Of a DNA stretch of 64,000 nt, positions 59,227 to 64,000 are shown piece by piece. Each line of letters opens with the position of its first letter. Position 1 is the first letter of the stretch. This DNA is from Nocardia mikamii NBRC 108933 (GTDB lineage: Bacteria > Actinomycetota > Actinomycetes > Mycobacteriales > Mycobacteriaceae). The stretch lies in contig NZ_BDCM01000012.1 of the NCBI RefSeq assembly GCF_001613505.1, positions 558,001 to 622,000 on the forward strand. Direction: 5' to 3'. The notes below the pieces were generated by a model, which worked only from the letters and a program-made list of their open reading frames with translations, was not told where the DNA came from and did no database searches. The position numbers and the translations under genes are program-made.

Positions 59227-60549
59227 TCACGCCCGTTCGAGCAGGGCCAGACACTCCACATGGTGTGTTGCGGGAAAGGCGTCGAACGCGCGCAGTTCGC
59301 GCACCCGGTACCCCGCCTCGCGGTACAGGCCCACGTCGCGGGCGAAAGCGGCTGGGTCGCAACCGATATGAACGATGCGCGCGGGCGCGGCGGCAGTGAG
59401 CGGGGTGACGACCTGCTTCCCGGCGCCCGCACGGGGCGGGTCGAGGACGACGACCTGCGGGGCCCGGTCCTGGGTGGCGATCCAGCGTTCCACCCGATCG
59501 GCGCGCAGGTCGACGGCGGGGAGATCGCGCAGCGCGGCGGCACCGTCCGCGACCGCCGAGCGAGCCGATTCGATACCGAGCACCGATCCGCGCGGTCCCG
59601 CCTGTTCGGCCAGCCGGGCGGCGAAAACGCCTACGCCGCAATATAAATCCCAGGCGGTGGCGCCCGGATCGAGGCCTGCCCAGTCGGCCACCACATCGGA
59701 ATAGCGTTGCGCCGCATCGCGATGCGGCTGCCAGAAGCCCGTCGCCGAGACGTCCCAGCGCCGGCCCGCCACGTATTGGACGGCCCGTCCGCTGCCGGAC
59801 ATCACCCGCTCGCGGCGGCGGGCATGGGCCGCGGCACGACGAGCGGCGGTGGCGCGACGGTCGCCTCCTCGGCGCGGCGGCGTGGACGGCGCGGCGAGTT
59901 CCACCACGTGCCGCATACCGTCGGCGTCCACCGCGATCACCAGTTCCGCACCGGGCGTCCATCTGCTCTCGGCGATGCCGTCCACCGCACCCGAAACCGG
60001 TTGCGGGCAGCGCAGATCCGCGATCACGTCACTGCTGCGATAGCGATGGACGCCCGCCCGGCCTTCGGCGTCGACCACCAACCGGACCCGGGTCCGCCAC
60101 CCCGTTTCGGGCACTTCGCCGGATCGCTCGGGAGCCGCTCCTCCCGCGAGCGTCTCGTCGCCGGGTCCCTGCGGCAGTGGTTCCACGACGATGTCGGTGT
60201 CCCAGTGCGCGAGACGCCGCAACTGCTCGCGCACCACCGCCGCCTTCAGGCCGCGCTGAGCTTCGGGCGTGGCGAAGGCGATATCGCAGCAGCCGGCGCC
60301 GCCGGGACCGGAAACCGGGCAGTTCGGCGCCACCCGGTCCGCGGACGCCTCCAGGATCTCGATCGCCTCGGCGCGGCAGAACGAGCCGCCGCGGTCCTCG
60401 GTCACCCGGGCGCGCACCAGCTCACCGGGCAGGCCGTGGCGGACGAACAGCACCCGGCCCTCGTGCCGGGCGATACAGAAACCACCGTGGCCGGGTGGCC
60501 CCAGCCGCACCCGCAGTGTGCGACCGGACCACTCCGGCCCGGCACTCAC
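59227..60549 (-). CDS. TRAM-type class I RNA (uracil-5) methyltransferase
   Basis: 440 residues. The N-terminal TRAM-like barrel starts LRVRLGPPGHGGFCIARHEG; four Cys (CPVSGPGGAGCCDIA and an upstream pair region) suggest an iron-sulfur site as in RlmD. The methyltransferase core has DLYCGVGVFAARLAEQAGP, VVLDPPRAGAG and HIGCDPAAFARDV, in which the Cys and the late Glu of VECLALLER are catalytic. It methylates uracil in rRNA or tRNA. GTG at 60549 overlaps the APC permease stop by four bases; the longer open frame upstream is shadow. Matches Rv2689c. Confidence 0.9.
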   Translation of the reverse strand: MSAGPEWSGRTLRVRLGPPGHGGFCIARHEGRVLFVRHGLPGELVRARVTEDRGGSFCRAEAIEILEASADRVAPNCPVSGPGGAGCCDIAFATPEAQRGLKAAVVREQLRRLAHWDTDIVVEPLPQGPGDETLAGGAAPERSGEVPETGWRTRVRLVVDAEGRAGVHRYRSSDVIADLRCPQPVSGAVDGIAESRWTPGAELVIAVDADGMRHVVELAAPSTPPRRGGDRRATAARRAAAHARRRERVMSGSGRAVQYVAGRRWDVSATGFWQPHRDAAQRYSDVVADWAGLDPGATAWDLYCGVGVFAARLAEQAGPRGSVLGIESARSAVADGAAALRDLPAVDLRADRVERWIATQDRAPQVVVLDPPRAGAGKQVVTPLTAAAPARIVHIGCDPAAFARDVGLYREAGYRVRELRAFDAFPATHHVECLALLERA

Positions 60550-62534
60550 GAACGATCCTCGTAGCCGCGGCGAACCGCGCCGGGTGCGTTGACCACTTCG
60601 GGACGGCGTGCCTTGGCCGACGAACTCAACTGCCACGGCACACTCGTCACCATCACACCCGGCTCGAACAGCAGCCGGCCCTTGAGCCGCAGCGCACTCT
60701 GGTTGTGCAGCAACTGCTCCCACCAGTGGCCGACCACGTATTCGGGGATGAACACCGTCACCACGTCGCGCGGCGAATCCTTGCGCACCCGCTTGACGTA
60801 ATCCACCACGGGCTTGGTGATTTCGCGGTACGGCGATTCGATCACCTTGAGCGGCACCGGAATATCGCTGTCGGCCCACTCCCGGACCAGCGCCCGGGTG
60901 TCGGGTTCGTCGACGTTGACGGTGACCGCCTCCAACGTGTCCGGCCGGGTCGCCCGGGCATAGGCGAGCGCGCGGCGCGTCGGCAGATGCAATTTCGACA
61001 CCAGCACGATCGAATGGGTGCGGCTGGGCAGGACGCCGGTGAACTCCTGCTCCTCGAGTTCGCGCCCGACCGTGTCGTAGTGGCGGCGGATCAGCCGCAT
61101 CAGGCCGAAGATCGCGGCCATGGTGACGATCGCGATCCACGCGCCCGCCAGGAACTTCGTGATGAGCACGATGATCAGCACGGCGCCGGTCATGGTCAGG
61201 CCGATGGCGTTGATCACTCGTGAGCGCAGCATCCGCCGGCGCACGGCCGGATCGGTTTCGGTGCGCAGCAGCCGCGTCCAGTGCCGCAGCATGCCGGTCT
61301 GGCTCAGCACGAACGAGACGAAGACGCCGACGATGTAGAGCTGGATCAGCCGGGTCACCTCGGCGCCGAACAGCACCACGAACGCGATCGCGGCGCCGGA
61401 CAGGAACAGGATGCCGTTGCTGAACGCCAGCCGGTCGCCGCGGGTGTGCAGCTGCCGGGGCAGGAACCGGTCCTGCGCGAGAATCGAGCCGAGCACCGGG
61501 AAACCGTTGAAAGCGGTATTGGCGGCCAGCACCAGGATCAGCGCGGTGACGATGGTGATGTAGAAGAAGCCGACCGGGAAGCCGGAGAAGATCGAGTCGG
61601 CGAGCTGCGCGATGAGGGTCTTCTGCTCGTAGCCGGGGGGCGCGCCCACCAGATCCGCCCTGTCCGCGGCGAAGACGACGCCGAGTTTGCGCGCCATGAG
61701 GATGATCCCCATCAACAGGGTGACCGCGATGGCGCCGAGCATCAGCAGTGTGGTGGCGGCGTTGCGGGATTTCGGTTTGCGGAAGGCCGGCACGCCGTTG
61801 CTGATCGCCTCCACACCGGTCAACGCCGCACATCCGGAGGAGAACGCGCGCGCTATCAGGAAGGCGAAGGCGATGCCCTGCAGATGTGACTCGTTGCCGT
61901 TGAGGCTGAATCCGGACGATTCGGCATGCAGATCGTCGCCGAAGACGAAGATCCGCACCACGCCCCAGGCCAGCATCAGGAAGACACCGATCATGAAGCC
62001 GTAGGTGGGAATCGAGAACGCGGTGCCCGATTCCCGCACGCCGCGCAGATTCACCGCGGTCAGCAGGACGATCGCCGCCACCGCGAACAGCACCTTGTGG
62101 GTGGCCACGAACGGCACCGCGGAACCGATGTTCGACGCCGCCGAGGAAATGGAGACCGCGACGGTGAGCACATAGTCGACGAGCAGCGCGCTGCCCACGG
62201 TGAGCCCGGCCATCGGGCCGAGATTGACGGTGGCGACCTCGTAGTCGCCGCCACCGGACGGATAGGCGTGCACGTTCTGGCGGTAACTGGCCACCACGAC
62301 CGCCATCACGGCAGCGACCGCCAGCCCGATCCACGGCGTGTAGACGTAGGCGGACAGGCCGGCCGTGGAGAGCACGAGGAAGATCTCCTCGGGCGCGTAC
62401 GCCACCGACGACAGGGCGTCGGAGGCGAAGACGGGCAGCGCGATCCGCTTGGGCAGCAGGGTATGTCCCAGGGAATCGCTACGGAAAGGGCGGCCGACCA
62501 CCATACGCTTGACGGCCGTCGTCAACTTGGACAC
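60546..62534 (-). CDS. APC-superfamily permease, KimA-like
   Basis: 662 residues with twelve membrane segments and a cytosolic C-terminal domain of about 150 residues. ALPVFASDALSSVAYAPEEI near the start and YPSGGGDYEV are the marks of the KUP/KimA-type APC branch, known for high-affinity potassium uptake. GTG at 62534 fits a leaderless promoter (TATGCT seven bases upstream); ATG at 62546 is possible. It is divergent from ceoB/ceoC, which encode TrkA-type regulators of potassium transport, and is coupled to the RNA methyltransferase. Matches Rv2690c. Potassium as substrate is inference. Confidence 0.85.
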   Translation of the reverse strand: MSKLTTAVKRMVVGRPFRSDSLGHTLLPKRIALPVFASDALSSVAYAPEEIFLVLSTAGLSAYVYTPWIGLAVAAVMAVVVASYRQNVHAYPSGGGDYEVATVNLGPMAGLTVGSALLVDYVLTVAVSISSAASNIGSAVPFVATHKVLFAVAAIVLLTAVNLRGVRESGTAFSIPTYGFMIGVFLMLAWGVVRIFVFGDDLHAESSGFSLNGNESHLQGIAFAFLIARAFSSGCAALTGVEAISNGVPAFRKPKSRNAATTLLMLGAIAVTLLMGIILMARKLGVVFAADRADLVGAPPGYEQKTLIAQLADSIFSGFPVGFFYITIVTALILVLAANTAFNGFPVLGSILAQDRFLPRQLHTRGDRLAFSNGILFLSGAAIAFVVLFGAEVTRLIQLYIVGVFVSFVLSQTGMLRHWTRLLRTETDPAVRRRMLRSRVINAIGLTMTGAVLIIVLITKFLAGAWIAIVTMAAIFGLMRLIRRHYDTVGRELEEQEFTGVLPSRTHSIVLVSKLHLPTRRALAYARATRPDTLEAVTVNVDEPDTRALVREWADSDIPVPLKVIESPYREITKPVVDYVKRVRKDSPRDVVTVFIPEYVVGHWWEQLLHNQSALRLKGRLLFEPGVMVTSVPWQLSSSAKARRPEVVNAPGAVRRGYEDRS

Positions 62535-62541
62535 TCGGCAC

Positions 62542-62547
62542 AGCATA
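62542..62547 (-). promoter_or_regulatory. -10 of a leaderless promoter for the APC permease
   Basis: On the minus strand TATGCT ends seven bases before the GTG at 62534. Confidence 0.5.
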
Positions 62548-62702
62548 AGGGCATGGCCTCGAGGGGCATAGCGGGCGGTTCACTCGCGTTTCGGTGCCGG
62601 CGAATGGGGGAACGTGCTGCGGGGAACCGTCAACGGGTACGGTTCCCCCGAGAGGGAACCAGACCGCACACCACGGTTTTCGGCGGAATTGGGGTTGACA
62701 CG

Positions 62703-63374
62703 GTGTACGTAGTGATCATGGGGTGCGGCCGAGTCGGCTCCGCATTGGCGCGCGCCCTGGTCCGGATCGGCCACGAGGTAGCCGTGATCGACCGGGATCC
62801 GGGCGCATTCCTGCGGCTGGGCAAGGACTTTCCCGGTGAGCGAGTCACCGGCGTCGGCTTCGATCGGGGGGTGCTGACCCGCGCGGGCATCGAGCGCGCC
62901 GGGGCGTTCGCCGCGGTGTCCAACGGCGACAACTCCAACATCATCTCCGCGCGCGTCGCCCGCGAGACCTTCGGCGTGGAACGGGTGGTGGCCCGCATCT
63001 ACGACGCCAAACGCGCGGCGGTCTACGAGCGGCTCGGCATCCCGACCATCGCCACCGTGCCGTGGACCACCGACCGGTTCCTGCGCACGCTCACCGGCGA
63101 CGAAACCACCGCCACCTGGCGCGATCCCACCGGTACCGGCTCGGTCACCGAACTCGTCCTGCACGAGGACTGGTACGGGCGTACCGTGCGTGATCTGGAG
63201 GACGCGGTGCCGGTGCGGGTGGCCTTCCTGGTCCGCTTCGGACAAGCGCTGCTGCCCACCAGCAAAACGGTGCTGCAGGCCGACGACACGGTCTACATCG
63301 CCGCCGTCTCCGACAAGGTCGGCGAGGCCGTCGCCGTCGCCGCCACCGCACCTTCGAGCGAGGACAAGTCGTGA
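62703..63374 (+). CDS. ceoB: TrkA-family potassium transport regulator CeoB
   Basis: 223 residues. An RCK_N Rossmann domain starts VVIMGCGRVGSALARALVRI with NAD-binding Asp in VIDRDPGAF, and SNGDNSNIISARVARETFGV follows. The C-terminal RCK_C domain runs from about 140. It binds NAD(H) or nucleotide signals on the inner face of the membrane and gates a potassium transporter. GTG at 62703 is used; no strong site is seen. Stop overlaps the ceoC start in a GTGA. Matches Rv2691. Confidence 0.92.
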   Translation: MYVVIMGCGRVGSALARALVRIGHEVAVIDRDPGAFLRLGKDFPGERVTGVGFDRGVLTRAGIERAGAFAAVSNGDNSNIISARVARETFGVERVVARIYDAKRAAVYERLGIPTIATVPWTTDRFLRTLTGDETTATWRDPTGTGSVTELVLHEDWYGRTVRDLEDAVPVRVAFLVRFGQALLPTSKTVLQADDTVYIAAVSDKVGEAVAVAATAPSSEDKS

Positions 63375-64000
63375 ACGTAGCGATCGCGGGAGCAGGCGCC
63401 GTCGGCCGCTCCATCGCCCAGGAATTGCTGCGGGGCGGGCATCGGGTGACCCTGCTCGAGCGGCGGCTCGACCATATCGACCCGACTGTCGCACCCTCGG
63501 CCACCTGGATGCACGGCGACGCGTGCGAACTCGAACTGCTCGAGGAAGCGGGCCTGCAGGACTACGAGGTGGTGATCGCGGCCACCGGCGACGACAAGGC
63601 GAATCTCGTGTTCAGCCTGCTCGCCAAGACCGAATTCGGGGTGCGCCGGGTGGTCGCACGGGTCAACGATCCGCGCAACGAGTGGCTGTTCGACGGTTCC
63701 TGGGGCGTGGACGTCGCCGTCTCGACACCGCGGCTGCTGGCCTCGCTGGCCGAGGAGGCGGTCTCGGTCGGCGACCTGGTCCGGCTGATGACGCTGCGTC
63801 AGGGCCAGGCGAATCTGGTCGAGATCACCCTGCCCACCGACACCGCGCTGGCCGGCCGCGCGGTCCGTACGCTGTCGCTGCCGCGCGACGTCGCCCTGGT
63901 GACGATCCTGCGCGGCGGCCGGGTGATCGTCCCGCAGCCCGACGATCCGCTGGAGGGCGAGGACGAGCTGCTGTTCGTGTCCACGGTGGAGGCCGAGGAC
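63371..64000 (+). CDS. ceoC: TrkA-family potassium transport regulator CeoC (cut by window edge)
   Basis: 210 residues visible; the gene continues beyond the right edge with perhaps a few residues left. Start NVAIAGAGAVGRSIAQELLR with the second-strand acid in LLERRLDHID, IAATGDDKANLVFSLLAKTE, and RCK_C features late (LVEITLPTDTALAGRAVRTL, DELLFVS). Starts by GTGA overlap with ceoB, so both are made together and likely act as a pair. Matches Rv2692. Confidence 0.92.
   Translation, partial: MNVAIAGAGAVGRSIAQELLRGGHRVTLLERRLDHIDPTVAPSATWMHGDACELELLEEAGLQDYEVVIAATGDDKANLVFSLLAKTEFGVRRVVARVNDPRNEWLFDGSWGVDVAVSTPRLLASLAEEAVSVGDLVRLMTLRQGQANLVEITLPTDTALAGRAVRTLSLPRDVALVTILRGGRVIVPQPDDPLEGEDELLFVSTVEAED

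Noticed and set aside
59227..62334. An uninterrupted minus-strand frame of more than 1000 codons
   Set aside because: Only the part from 60549 down has RNA methyltransferase motifs; the rest is antisense-frame shadow of the APC permease, common in high-GC DNA.
1..64000. CRISPR arrays, phage genes or a replication origin
   Set aside because: No regularly spaced repeats, phage structural or integrase genes, or dnaA-box clusters were seen.

Overview
The window is high-GC actinobacterial DNA, most likely from Nocardia or a close mycolic-acid relative such as Rhodococcus. The evidence is an arabinogalactan arabinofuranosyltransferase (AftC), two mycofactocin-coupled SDRs, HemQ-type heme synthesis, GTG starts and many leaderless promoters. 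The gene order of the right part also matches the Mycobacterium tuberculosis Rv2670c-Rv2692 neighbourhood as I remember it. No plasmid, phage or CRISPR signal was seen.

From 1 to 13.8 kb every gene lies on the minus strand. In transcription order they are: an LLM flavin monooxygenase, two mycofactocin-type SDRs, a flavin reductase, RibBA, an AcoR-like regulator, a metallo-beta-lactamase-fold hydrolase, a VOC protein, two MmgE/PrpD proteins flanking a DUF6282 protein, another SDR, a PrpB-like lyase and a 3-hydroxyisobutyrate-dehydrogenase-like gene cut by the window edge. This reads as one catabolic unit: a reduced-flavin oxygenase opens the substrate, dehydrogenases and hydrolases follow, and a methylisocitrate-lyase-type cleavage feeds central metabolism. 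The substrate cannot be read from the sequence.

From 13.8 to 15.4 kb is an eroded stretch holding a repeat related to the tRNA-Val flank at 34.4 kb and a frameshifted helix-turn-helix gene. From 15.4 to 34.0 kb is a second accessory region. It holds an amine-oxidase-like flavoprotein, a membrane protein, a hotdog protein coupled to a Baeyer-Villiger-like monooxygenase, an ALDH/ADH/enoyl-CoA hydratase/acyl-CoA ligase set with a divergent TetR, and a group made of a glutamine-synthetase-like protein, a class I amidohydrolase, an SCP2-like protein, an HSL esterase, an MFS transporter and a PuuB-like oxidase. Four promoters here share the palindrome GTCANNTGAC directly against a -10 hexamer, so they are probably co-regulated.

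At 34.6-35.4 kb lie tRNA-Val(CAC) on the minus strand and the tRNA-Gly/Cys/Val(GAC) operon on the plus strand. They mark the border between accessory and core DNA. From 35.5 to 43 kb come an SRPBCC protein, an ArsR-type regulator with matched operators on itself and on a DHA2 efflux pump, a sigma-70-region-4 protein facing a CoiA-like tail-anchored protein, a second MFS transporter with GNAT, and an exported tyrosine phosphatase.

From 44 to 64 kb is conserved core: zapE-like ATPase, RibD-like reductase, an alpha/beta-hydrolase-like lipoprotein, aftC, msrB, hemQ, hemY, hemE, DUF3000, RNase D, enoyl-CoA hydratase, dxs, SIMPL protein, TRAM-type RNA methyltransferase, a KimA-like APC permease, and ceoB/ceoC, the latter cut by the right edge.
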